From Candidatus Obscuribacterales bacterium (GTDB lineage Bacteria > Cyanobacteriota > Vampirovibrionia > Obscuribacterales > Obscuribacteraceae), in the NCBI GenBank assembly GCA_021732085.1, contig JAKFVQ010000032.1, positions 1 through 35,893 on the forward strand: 35,893 nucleotides of DNA. Direction: 5' to 3'. The translations under genes and the position numbers were made by a program. Below the pieces are notes generated by a model. It saw only the letters and a program-made list of their open reading frames with translations, ran no database searches and had not been told where the DNA came from. Below are positions 1 through 7,750 of this stretch, in pieces (within the stretch, counting starts at the first letter, position 1; every line of letters starts with the position of its first letter).

Positions 1-293
1 GTACCGAGATAGCAAATCGACGGATTGGTGTTGAGAACAGCCTCGAAGATGTGGAAGGTGCCGGCCCGCTTTTTCTCTTGCAGAGCCTGCTTGCCGTACC
101 GCCAGTGACGATAATGGATCGGCATCATCACATACGGGATGAGCTCCACCATCTGCTCGTCGGTGACGAGCTCGTAGTCTGTCGGATACGGATTGAGACC
201 AACGCGGTTGCCCGCCTTGGTCATCCGTTCGTCCATGAGCTCGATCGACCGTGCGGTGCGATCGTAAACGCCCATGTTTTGTTCATTGGACAT
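1..293 (-). CDS. spoVR: SpoVR family protein (N-terminal part; runs off the left edge)
   Basis: Only the first 97 codons lie in the window; the family is usually about 470-510 residues. The translation contains the N-terminal SpoVR signature: YPTDYEL, then a P-x-x-Y-x-HWRYGK stretch, and NPSICYL near the window edge. SpoVR (YcgB in E. coli) is a cytoplasmic protein of unclear biochemistry, needed for spore cortex formation in Bacillus and linked to stationary-phase stress in non-sporulating bacteria. The ATG is preceded by GGAGGTG with 7-nt spacing after GGAGG, and this SD lies just past the stop codon of the upstream yeaH-like gene (14-nt gap), so the two are probably translationally coupled. 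It is the last visible gene of the prkA-prkA-yeaH-spoVR operon. Family assignment is firm despite truncation. Confidence 0.9.
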   Translation of the reverse strand, partial: MSNEQNMGVYDRTARSIELMDERMTKAGNRVGLNPYPTDYELVTDEQMVELIPYVMMPIHYRHWRYGKQALQEKKRAGTFHIFEAVLNTNPSICYLG

Positions 294-307
294 GATTACA
301 CCTCCGG

Positions 308-1858
308 TTAGGATTTCACACGATCCTTGTCCAGGATTTCCTTGAAGGCCCTGGGCAGATCGGTGAGTGAGCTCACCCGCGCCATACCGACGTGGGCGGC
401 GATAGCCGGCTTAAGACCCAGCAGCGCTCGACCGCCGAGCGACCATGCATTGCTGTTGCCGTGGGCACTGGGGACGATCTCGAGGTAGCCGCAGTAATTG
501 AACGGCGTCTCGACAATCGTGGTCCACCATTTGCGGATGACTTCGTCACCGTCGAAGAGGTCACCGTCAGTGGCGTGGAACATGTAACGGTTCCAGCCAG
601 CTGCCGAGAACTCAGCATCGGCGATTTCGATCGTCATCTTGTAAGCAGGCACCGACACGGTACCGCCACCGGCTTCGATCTTGTAGAAGTTCTTCTCGTC
701 CGCGATGCGCTCAGCGTGAGCATCGTGAGCGATCATGACGATCGCCAGATTCTTGTACTTGGCGCGGAGGAAGAGGATGTTGAGCAGGAAGAACGCCTTG
801 GCGATTGCCAGGGCATCACCCGCCATCGAGCCGGAGCGATCCAGCACGAGGAAGGCGACCGCCTTGGAGTCGGGCTCCATGCGCTCTTCGATGCGACCGA
901 AACGCATGTCGGACTTGTGGAAGGGGACCTCCTGGACCGACGGGATGTCGGTGCCCTGGCGGACTTCCTCCTTGACGAAGTTCTCGACGCGCTCCTGCAG
1001 CACCGCGTTAACGGTGTACGGAACGGTTTTTGCGTCCTTGTTCTGCTGCAAGTACAGATTTGCAGCAAGCAGCGCGGCCGCGCGGAACTCGAGCTCGTTG
1101 ACTTCGAACTCGGCGCCGGCATTGGCCACTGCCGTGAGGAATTTCTCCTCGTCCAGAACCTCGTAGCTGGGAGCATCGAAGATCGAATCGACCCCCGTGT
1201 CCATCGCAGCATAATAGAGGTAGGACTCGAAGACGGCCTGGCACTTGCCCTCGAAGTTCTCGACGAACTCCTCGGGGTGGCCGTTCTTCATGACGATGGC
1301 GCGCTTGAGACGAGCCTTGGCAGACTCCATCTTGTTGATACGCGCCTTCGGACCTTGGTTAGTGATACCACGACGCTTGAACGTCTTGACCTCGGTCTGC
1401 GCCAACATCTTCTTGAGCATGAAGGGCAGTTCGAGACCATCGAAGAAGAGTTTCAAGAACTCTTCATACGTCATTTCGCCGTACGTGAGATCGGCCGGAT
1501 CCTCACCAGCTTTGCCGGAACCGCCACCACCGCCACCCTTGCCGTCGCGTCCAGGACGCCAACGCGGCTCTTCACCTCCGGTGATGGGCACTTTGATTTT
1601 GCCCTTGTCGTCGAAGATGGGGTTGTTCTTGATGATGTCGGGAAGCTTGTCCTTGGTGGGCCGGTTGCGCTCCTTGAAGCGCTCTTGATCAGGTCCCGTG
1701 CGATCCTTATTAGGCGGACCGGGCGGGTTGATCACTGTCCGAGCAAGCACATGCGTGTACGTCAGCGGCGGGTTGGTCCCTTCGCTGCGCATGCGCACCT
1801 TGCTCTTCCGAGGAGTGTTGTCACCCCCGGAGTCTTGGAACTTGTCTTTTTCGACCAT
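308..1858 (-). CDS. yeaH: DUF444 / YeaH-YhbH family protein with VWA-like MIDAS motif
   Basis: This is the DUF444 partner that accompanies PrkA and SpoVR. The C-terminal half has a von Willebrand A-like fold signature: VLDRSGSM at residues 338-345 (MIDAS D340, S342, S344), a Y-K-N-L-A-I strand, a later GGGTVS turn and HATDGD. A glycine-rich linker (about 107-116) separates a charged, basic N-terminus from the core. The start chosen is the ATG of MVEKDKF, preceded by AGGAGG; an open frame continues 64 codons upstream but has poor coding character and crosses the leader hairpin. At 516 aa it is longer than E. coli YeaH (427 aa); extra, largely helical sequence lies at roughly 205-310. AAA+ plus VWA pairs commonly work together, so a complex with one or both PrkA proteins is a reasonable inference. 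Confidence 0.9.
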   Translation of the reverse strand: MVEKDKFQDSGGDNTPRKSKVRMRSEGTNPPLTYTHVLARTVINPPGPPNKDRTGPDQERFKERNRPTKDKLPDIIKNNPIFDDKGKIKVPITGGEEPRWRPGRDGKGGGGGGSGKAGEDPADLTYGEMTYEEFLKLFFDGLELPFMLKKMLAQTEVKTFKRRGITNQGPKARINKMESAKARLKRAIVMKNGHPEEFVENFEGKCQAVFESYLYYAAMDTGVDSIFDAPSYEVLDEEKFLTAVANAGAEFEVNELEFRAAALLAANLYLQQNKDAKTVPYTVNAVLQERVENFVKEEVRQGTDIPSVQEVPFHKSDMRFGRIEERMEPDSKAVAFLVLDRSGSMAGDALAIAKAFFLLNILFLRAKYKNLAIVMIAHDAHAERIADEKNFYKIEAGGGTVSVPAYKMTIEIADAEFSAAGWNRYMFHATDGDLFDGDEVIRKWWTTIVETPFNYCGYLEIVPSAHGNSNAWSLGGRALLGLKPAIAAHVGMARVSSLTDLPRAFKEILDKDRVKS

Positions 1859-1899
1859 GGAAATTACCTCCTGGCTCTTTCGAGCTATTAAAAGGATTG

Positions 1900-1911
1900 A
1901 CCTGAAAACAG
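1900..1911 (-). promoter_or_regulatory. CTGTTTTCAGGT motif in yeaH leader
   Basis: On the minus strand, CTGTTTTCAGGT lies about 42 nt before the yeaH start. The same 12 bases occur without mismatch in the leader of the first prkA gene (6451-6462), about 57 nt before its start. It could be a promoter element, a regulator site or an RNA-level signal; the sequence alone does not decide. Confidence 0.4.
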
Positions 1912-1923
1912 AAGGCAGATATA

Positions 1924-1951
1924 GAGCAGCCACCACAGGCGGTGACTGCTC
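1924..1951 (-). promoter_or_regulatory. Hairpin in yeaH leader
   Basis: GAGCAG and CACC on one side pair with GGTG and CTGCTC on the other, around a 6-nt loop with one internal C/A mismatch. It sits about 66 nt upstream of the yeaH start codon. No T-run follows it on the minus strand, so it is not a classical terminator. Confidence 0.5.
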
Positions 1952-1988
1952 CTGTGCCAGACATAGGCACAATCTGCGTGTGAAGCTA

Positions 1989-2039
1989 AGGGGGCAGGAA
2001 GAGAAGCAAGCTTTCGCCTGCCTCTGCAACCTGCCCCCT
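1989..2039 (-). promoter_or_regulatory. 10-bp long-range stem between prkA and yeaH
   Basis: AGGGGGCAGG (1989-1998) is perfectly complementary to CCTGCCCCCT (2030-2039), closing a 31-nt loop. It lies in the 214-nt gap between the second prkA stop and the yeaH start. With no T-run it is more likely a processing or stability element, or a partial terminator, than a full stop. Just downstream of the prkA stop there is also a short CTGCCT/AGGCAG palindrome (about 2050-2062). Confidence 0.5.
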
Positions 2040-2072
2040 GTTGCGACCAACTGCCTCAGGCAGCCAGAAGCG

Positions 2073-4247
2073 TTACTTCACCAGGACGAAACCCTTCGTC
2101 TCCTCGGCCTCGCGCAGAAGCTCGTCCGCGCTGAAGTCGTTGAAGCCGAAGTCCTCGATCAAGCGACGCTTGACCTCGGAGAGCTTCTTCTTGTCCTCTT
2201 CCGAGCGAGCGGAGGAGGTCGAGAAGGCACGCGCCGTCTCCTGCACCTTGCGCAGAACGTAGCGCTCGATGCAGTTCTTCAGACCGTCGTGGCAGTCGTA
2301 GGTGACCTTGCCATTCTTGGTCTGCTCGTCCATGACGGCCGAGAGGATCTCAGCGCGGAACTTCGGCGCTTCGGCCGAGGTCACGCCCCAATCCGGGTCG
2401 GACTCCAGCTCGCGCATGAAGCTCTCGTCGCCGCCCACCGGGCCACGACCGTAACCGCTGATGCGGACCGACTTCTCCCGCGCGAAGGCCTGGATGTTGT
2501 CCAGGTACTTCTCGAAGGTGTCCTGGCACTCCGTCTTGAAGGACGGAACCATGGCGGACAGCCAGACCTGCTTGCGGTTCTTACCGCGCCACGCGTCGAG
2601 CTCGTTGGCGATGAAGCCCATGAGCTTCTTCAGCTTCTCCTCGTCGGTGACGTTCGAGCGGAACCACTCGGAGGCGCGATCGCGGACCATGCGGCTGGTG
2701 ACAGCCTTGCCCGAACCGACCTCTGCCGCGATCGAGTTCACGATCTTGGCGATTTCACGAGGCGACATGCCGGCAAGACCCTCGCGGGTCGAAGCCTGCT
2801 GACGCAGTTCGAAGGACGACACCTTGGTGCCCATGCCCTTCTGGCGGATGTCGCGGCCGTCATACGCGTCCAGCTTGGTAGCCAGAGGAACGCTGACGTG
2901 CGGCTCGAGCGCCGAGAGGACAGCCAGGCGGCTGGTGTACTCGAAGACGTCGCGGTCGACGTGGATACCGCCTTCCGAAACCGGCTTGGCGAAGTCCGAA
3001 CCCTTCCAGAACTTCTCGTGGACCTTCTGAACCTGACGGGCCTCGAGCGGATAGGGGAACCAGATGCGCCAGAAACGGTCGACGTACGGCTCGTTGACGC
3101 GCTCCTTGATGAAGCGGTCGTACTCGCCTTCGTTCGAGTGGATGACGACGAGGCCGTCGAAGTGGAGCGAACCACCCAGCGGCGCAGGGATACCGACGCG
3201 ACGACCCTGGAGGGCTTCCAGGTTCACGCGCTGGGCTTCCGGCGGGTTCTTCAGACCTTCGGTCTGAATCACAAGGCCGCGGTTGCCCTTGTTGTAGGCG
3301 CCGTTGAACTCGACCAGGCGGGGGTCACCCGACTGCAGCCGGCCCATCATTGCCAGGTTCTCGGTGCCGATCCAGGTGCCGATGTCGAAGTTCAGGGGCT
3401 GAACTTCCGGCACGTCGACGATACCGCCCGAGCCTTCGTCGTCCATGTCGAAATACATGGATTCGATCGGGTACTGAGCGATGTCGATCGGCTGGCCCTT
3501 GTTGACGAACTTGCCGAGCAGGGCATCCAGAACCATGGGCTCCGGACGACCGATGTTGTTGCGGGTGCTGCGGGGCAGACCCAGACCGAAGACGATGGCC
3601 GAAACCAGGTCATCCGGGCTGAGCGAAGCCAGACCCTGCAGGTCCGAGCTGACGCCGTTGCGCTCCAGAACAGCCTTCGTGTCCGAGGCGTTCCAGTTGA
3701 TCAGGTCGGCGACGCCGAGCGACTCGAGGATGGCGATGGTCTCAGCTTTCTTGGCTGCCATCTTGCCACCGGAGCGCTCACGAGCGACGCGGTCGATCAT
3801 GAACAGGATGTTCAGCGGGTTGTCGTGCACGCGCGAACCGCCCAGGAACGGGATCGGCTCGGCAGTGCGGTAGATCTGCTTCACGCGAGTGAAGAAGTCC
3901 GACTTACCGGCGCCCGGAGGGCCGATAACGACGAGCGCCTGCTTGTCGGCTTCCGCGCCCATGAGGGCGGCGCCGAGGTAGTTGTTGACGACGTTGTGGA
4001 CCGGCGCTTCGATACCGTAGAAGCTGCCGAACGCGTTGTAGGACAGGATGCCGTCCTTGCCGAACGCGCGCTGCACTTCAGCAGAGCGAGCGTCGTTGGT
4101 GCCGGCGCGGACGATCAGACGATGCAGGCGAGCCTTCGCGGACTCGACCATGGCGGGGTACTTCTTGATCTCGCCGAGCAGTTCAGCAAAATTGCCGGTG
4201 AACGGCTCTTCGCGAGAGAAAAGACGATTGTCAGTGTGCTTAGACAT
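2073..4247 (-). CDS. prkA: PrkA family AAA+ protein, paralog 1 (nearest yeaH)
   Basis: PrkA proteins are AAA+ ATPases described as serine kinases and, for the Bacillus protein, as an ATP-dependent protease; they act in stress and sporulation control. Walker A is GPPGAGKSD at residues 109-117. Further family landmarks are NAFGSFYGIE (about 71-80), RVHDNPLNI (the counterpart of the conserved C-P-x-H-E-x-P segment), GIVDVPEV at the Walker B position, and HSNEGEYDRF followed by FPYPLE. The predicted product is 724 aa, longer than E. coli YeaG (644 aa). The start chosen is the ATG of MSKHTDNRL with AGAGAGG upstream; an in-frame ATG 23 codons earlier overlaps the previous gene. This copy lacks the CxxC pair seen in paralog 2. 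Codon use is strongly biased to C/G-ending codons. Confidence 0.92.
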   Translation of the reverse strand: MSKHTDNRLFSREEPFTGNFAELLGEIKKYPAMVESAKARLHRLIVRAGTNDARSAEVQRAFGKDGILSYNAFGSFYGIEAPVHNVVNNYLGAALMGAEADKQALVVIGPPGAGKSDFFTRVKQIYRTAEPIPFLGGSRVHDNPLNILFMIDRVARERSGGKMAAKKAETIAILESLGVADLINWNASDTKAVLERNGVSSDLQGLASLSPDDLVSAIVFGLGLPRSTRNNIGRPEPMVLDALLGKFVNKGQPIDIAQYPIESMYFDMDDEGSGGIVDVPEVQPLNFDIGTWIGTENLAMMGRLQSGDPRLVEFNGAYNKGNRGLVIQTEGLKNPPEAQRVNLEALQGRRVGIPAPLGGSLHFDGLVVIHSNEGEYDRFIKERVNEPYVDRFWRIWFPYPLEARQVQKVHEKFWKGSDFAKPVSEGGIHVDRDVFEYTSRLAVLSALEPHVSVPLATKLDAYDGRDIRQKGMGTKVSSFELRQQASTREGLAGMSPREIAKIVNSIAAEVGSGKAVTSRMVRDRASEWFRSNVTDEEKLKKLMGFIANELDAWRGKNRKQVWLSAMVPSFKTECQDTFEKYLDNIQAFAREKSVRISGYGRGPVGGDESFMRELESDPDWGVTSAEAPKFRAEILSAVMDEQTKNGKVTYDCHDGLKNCIERYVLRKVQETARAFSTSSARSEEDKKKLSEVKRRLIEDFGFNDFSADELLREAEETKGFVLVK

Positions 4248-4280
4248 GGCTAAAACCTCTCTTTGGTTAGTGGGCTGCGG

Positions 4281-4302
4281 GATTCCGGGGTTTTGGGGAA
4301 TC
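4281..4302 (-). promoter_or_regulatory. Hairpin at the prkA-prkA junction
   Basis: GATTCC (4281-4286) pairs with GGAATC (4297-4302) around a 10-nt loop in the 53-nt gap between the two prkA genes. One arm overlaps the stop codon of the first gene. It ends 34 nt before the start of the next. Confidence 0.4.
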
Positions 4303-6394
4303 AGTTGGTTTTCCACAGCTCATAGTCCTTGATGTACTGGAGCGCTTCTTCAAGCGAGTGCTCGGAATAACCCAGAGCACGGAACCGCTCAAGCGACTCC
4401 TTACGATGGATGAGCTCGGCTTCCTTCAGCTCGAACTCGGGACGGAGAATCCTCTCGACCTTCTTAGCGATCTCTTCGTTGAGCATCGCGGAGATGCCCT
4501 TCTCGAGTCGCGGAAGCGATTTCCAGTCGAGCTGCAAGTCTTCGGTGGCCGCTTGGTCACCTGCCTTGAAGCGCTTCTGGTTGTCGCGGACCAGGTCGAA
4601 GAGTTCAGCTTCCAGAGCCAATCGCGCCTTGTCCCGAGTCTCCGAACTGGTATCGCCGCACCAGCGGTCGATCAGGTCGAGGAAATCGGTGTCGACGTCA
4701 ATCTTGCGGCTCCGGTCGTTGGGATCCTGGAAGGAACGAGTACCCTGCGCATAGTGTTTGCTATGCAGCCGGTACTTCTGGAAGAGCTCGGCAGCACGGT
4801 CCTCAAAGTCCGGTGCCACCACCGAGAGGAGTTCACGCCGCAGAACGCGACGATACTCGTCCTCGATGATGCCGGGCTTGTCGGTCTTGGAGGTGGCGGG
4901 CTTCAAGAACTCGAGACAGTTCTTGAGCACCTCCTTCTCCTTGTCCGTCAGACCAGGCTTGTTCGACAGCTCCGAAACCTTGGCTCGCAGAAACGCAATC
5001 ATGCGCAGCGAGCTGAGGAACTGCGGCTTTCGCTTCAGATAGAAGTCGATCGCCTGCGAAACGATGGAGAGCATGTCAGCCATGTTCAGGCCGTACATGC
5101 CTTCGTCCGCACCAGCTTGGCGCCAGAGGTCGGGCACGCTCCAGAATTCCTTCTCGACCTTAGGAGTCGAGCGAGATGACGTGGAGAGAGTGCCTTCCCA
5201 GGCGCCGCCGGGCAGCTCGTTGGAGATGCCGGTCGGGTTCTTCTTGACCTTGATCAACGTCTCGCCGTCGTACATCCGAGCGCGGGTCACGATATCAACT
5301 TCGTGATCCTTCTTCATGCGCGAGATGACGGCAAGCAACGCTGCCATCTTCAGAGCCATCGGGTCGATGTGCGGCCGTTCCTTCATCTGTCCGATGAAGT
5401 CGCGGTACGCAAGTTCCTCTTCCGTAACAGACAGGATGTACGGGACATCCATGACGTGCAGCCGGCGAGTGAACTTGTTCGGGTCCTTCTGGCTCTTAAT
5501 GAATGCATCCCAGGACCCTGGATTGGTCTGTCCGAGGAGCACCGCATCCAGCGGCAGAGTGCCGAGGATGCGACGGTCGTTGGTCGCCTCGAGCAGTACA
5601 TCAAGCTCGGAAGCCTGACCCTGCGCGGGAGTCGTGACTGCGAAGATCTCGGGCATGTCGATGATGCCGCGAGAGCCCTTCTGCAGAGCCGTCGTCAGAG
5701 GTTCACCCTGACCAGGCGCAGAAGGCGTCCAGGTGCTGATGCCGAACTCGCGGCTCGAGAGCCGCATGGCATGCACCTGTACATCGAAGAGGTTGGGATT
5801 CTTCTCGTCCTTGCCATGCATCAACTGTTTCCAGCAATGCTGACAGGGGCGGCCGGCAGTCGCCATCACGTCTTTGAGGACGTTTTCGATGCCGAGATGC
5901 TTGGCGATCTCCTGCTGCTTCGCTTCAGGCAGGAGATTCAGAAGGTTGATGGGGTTTTCGTGGACCGGGCAGCCGGCGACGGTGTAGACGATCTGGCCTT
6001 CCAGAACCTCTTTGAACGCGTCGATCAAGAAACTCTTGCCCGAACCAGGACCGCCGCGCAGGATAAGCGCGAGGCGGAGCTGGTAACCGTTGGCTGCTGC
6101 GGCACGAAGGTGGTTGAGAATGCGGTGAACAGTCCGCTGAGAACCACGCACATGGTCGAATGCCTTGTACGGGGTCACTCCGAACTGCTTCAGCATTTGC
6201 AGGTAAGGGCGGCGCTCGGGAAGAGCGTCGGTGATCTCACCCTTTGACTCGATAGCATGCACCAGAAGACTTGCAGCCGTCTGAGCGATGTGCGGCTTTG
6301 TTTTGAGCCGCACGAGGAATTCACCAAATGTGATTTCCTCCGCTTTCGTCGGCTGAAGTCCCAGGAGCGTCCTGAGTTGGTCGATTTCCGACAT
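4301..6394 (-). CDS. prkA: PrkA family AAA+ protein, paralog 2 (first gene of operon)
   Basis: Second, clearly diverged PrkA of 697 aa. Walker A is RGGPGSGKS at about 113-121. A GCPVHENPINLL segment (about 141-152) matches the conserved PrkA C-P-x-H-E-x-P region, followed by a CQHC pair (C184, C187). RGIIDMPEIF occupies the Walker B position, and GQTNPGSWDAF then DVPYILSVTEEEL match the sensor and linker region. The start is the ATG of MSEIDQLR, with GGAGGTAG upstream; an open frame extends further back through the structured leader but is not protein-like. Low identity to paralog 1 outside the motifs suggests an old duplication with division of labour, perhaps different partners or substrates. 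As first gene of the transcription unit it sets the dose of the operon. Confidence 0.92.
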   Translation of the reverse strand: MSEIDQLRTLLGLQPTKAEEITFGEFLVRLKTKPHIAQTAASLLVHAIESKGEITDALPERRPYLQMLKQFGVTPYKAFDHVRGSQRTVHRILNHLRAAAANGYQLRLALILRGGPGSGKSFLIDAFKEVLEGQIVYTVAGCPVHENPINLLNLLPEAKQQEIAKHLGIENVLKDVMATAGRPCQHCWKQLMHGKDEKNPNLFDVQVHAMRLSSREFGISTWTPSAPGQGEPLTTALQKGSRGIIDMPEIFAVTTPAQGQASELDVLLEATNDRRILGTLPLDAVLLGQTNPGSWDAFIKSQKDPNKFTRRLHVMDVPYILSVTEEELAYRDFIGQMKERPHIDPMALKMAALLAVISRMKKDHEVDIVTRARMYDGETLIKVKKNPTGISNELPGGAWEGTLSTSSRSTPKVEKEFWSVPDLWRQAGADEGMYGLNMADMLSIVSQAIDFYLKRKPQFLSSLRMIAFLRAKVSELSNKPGLTDKEKEVLKNCLEFLKPATSKTDKPGIIEDEYRRVLRRELLSVVAPDFEDRAAELFQKYRLHSKHYAQGTRSFQDPNDRSRKIDVDTDFLDLIDRWCGDTSSETRDKARLALEAELFDLVRDNQKRFKAGDQAATEDLQLDWKSLPRLEKGISAMLNEEIAKKVERILRPEFELKEAELIHRKESLERFRALGYSEHSLEEALQYIKDYELWKTN

Positions 6395-6450
6395 GGAACT
6401 ACCTCCTAGGTTGTTACAGGAAGTTGAGGCTGTCCCCTTAATTGGAGGCA

Positions 6451-6524
6451 ACCTGAAAACAGCGTGTTGGAGCTCGAATAGCTCCGAGCCACACTGGATC
6501 GGAGAAGTACTCAGCAACCAACAC
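6451..6524 (-). promoter_or_regulatory. Structured leader of the prkA operon with shared CTGTTTTCAGGT motif
   Basis: The 12-base motif (6451-6462) abuts a folded segment. GTGTTGG (6464-6470) pairs with CCAACAC (6518-6524), closing a 47-nt loop that begins with an alternative local hairpin GGAGCT/AGCTCC (6469-6485) whose first two bases are shared with the outer stem. The two stems therefore partly compete. The block lies about 57-130 nt before the operon's first start codon. Confidence 0.45.
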
Positions 6525-7601
6525 ACGTTCAGCTTGTGGCTGTTCATGCAGTCAGTTCACTAAGGTTCGCCGTGCAGAGTTGGCTATTGCAAAAATCAGG
6601 CGCCGGAACAGCAGCCTGGTCTCCTTCTTTTGTTGTCCATCTCTAGCGCAGCAAGTATGTGTTCACCACCCCTGGTGTCACTTCCGCAGACTGTCGGCAA
6701 TACACATGACAGCTTAAGTCTTGGGTGCGGGAAAGAAATTTATTGCGGGTGTGCGGGGTGAGGGACTTACCAGCGAGAGAGAAGGAGAACAAAGGGACTC
6801 AGTAAGGCTAGCAATTCTATATAGAGCGGTCATATTTAGAATTCCTCAAGCATTGATCTGGTCAAGTGCAATGCTAAAGAAATCGTTAGCCGAGTGGCTT
6901 TTGGGGTGAAGTCAAGGTGAATTTTGGCGGTCAACCCTCAATTCTGTTGCGGAGAATACGTATCTGGATACCCCAAAATATATTGCTGGGCTTGACTATT
7001 TATGGGGTGGTTTTTCGGATCTCAAGAAGTGCCCGAAAAGCCTTGCGGGCTGGCATTCTTATGCAGAAGTTATTCTCTGGATCTCGTGTAACGGTTAGCG
7101 CGGGTGTTTTATGTCACGAAATTGCCGCAAAAGCCCGCCCTTGGCATCTTTTCCTCTTGGTTACTGCCGGGACAAAATTGTTGCAAATGCAGTTGATGTC
7201 AAAAATATAGCTAAGTTTCAATTCATATTCGAGCCCCTATTGGTTTTTGCGTTTCAGCACAGTTTTGTCTGCTCTGAAATCGCAGCAGCGGACTTCGTTC
7301 TGTACCGCTCTGCAGTGCTACTGTCCTCTGCGCTAGTTAGGCTTTCCAAGCGGTAGTTCTGGTACTTCGCTGTGCATGATTAATGCCTGGGTCAAAGGAG
7401 GCTGCATTCGGAATATCGTGCCGTCAGTAGGGACGGCTGATTGCTTTGTTAATGTGACGGTGCGACGGCGCCTTGGCGCGATGGAGCTGAAGATCGGCTC
7501 TCAAAATAGATCCTTGTGCGTTCTAAAAGTTCCATGTATGTCATTTGAATCAGGCGTATAAGGATGATGGGAAGCCTGTGGAAATCCACTATTCTGTGTT
7601 G
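6525..7601. other. About 1.1 kb with no recognisable gene
   Basis: Short open frames exist on the plus strand (62-97 codons around 6721-6909, 6917-7210, 7111-7356 and 7376-7561), but none has a convincing SD site, recognisable motif or the codon style of either gene class here. Base composition is AT-richer than the flanking operon. I see no tRNA, rRNA or CRISPR structure. It probably contains the promoter of the prkA operon near its left side, but no clean -35/-10 pair could be picked. Confidence 0.5.
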
Positions 7602-7745
7602 TCATGCTGCGCGAGCCTGGCGATTGGTGTAATGGTCGAGTCTTAGGAGGTCCTCTGGAACGATATGCGTAGCTAGCACGAACATTCTAAGCCCGCTGCC
7701 GATCTTCCAGTCGATTTCGTAGAACTGGCTCAGGCTGCGCTCGGA
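7602..7745 (-). pseudogene. Possible remnant of a lost gene's C-terminus downstream of prfB
   Basis: Reading the minus strand in a frame different from prfB gives an uninterrupted, protein-like stretch with SQFYEIDWKIGSG, MFVLATHIVPEDLLRLDHY and NRQARAA, ending at TGA (7602-7604). It uses the C/G-ending codons of the highly biased genes, unlike neighbouring prfB. No start codon exists upstream in the frame before a stop inside prfB; only an internal ATG could start a peptide of about 30 residues. I read it as the 3' remnant of a gene truncated by rearrangement. I do not recognise the family. Confidence 0.3.
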
Positions 7746-7750
7746 AGGCG

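Noticed and set aside
392..1891. 499-codon open frame antisense to yeaH
   Set aside because: Shadow of the DUF444 coding sequence, whose MIDAS motif and operon context are clear.
1698..4253. 851-codon open frame antisense to the second prkA gene and the start of yeaH
   Set aside because: It mirrors the strongly C/G-ending codons of the real gene on the other strand, has no SD and no recognisable motif. Such long antisense frames are expected opposite highly biased genes.
4358..6247. Long plus-strand frames antisense to the first prkA gene
   Set aside because: Shadows of a gene with unambiguous Walker A and PrkA motifs.
6880..6960. tRNA-like D-arm sequence (GCCGAGTGGC)
   Set aside because: No matching acceptor stem, anticodon arm or GTTCNANTC T-arm could be found around it.
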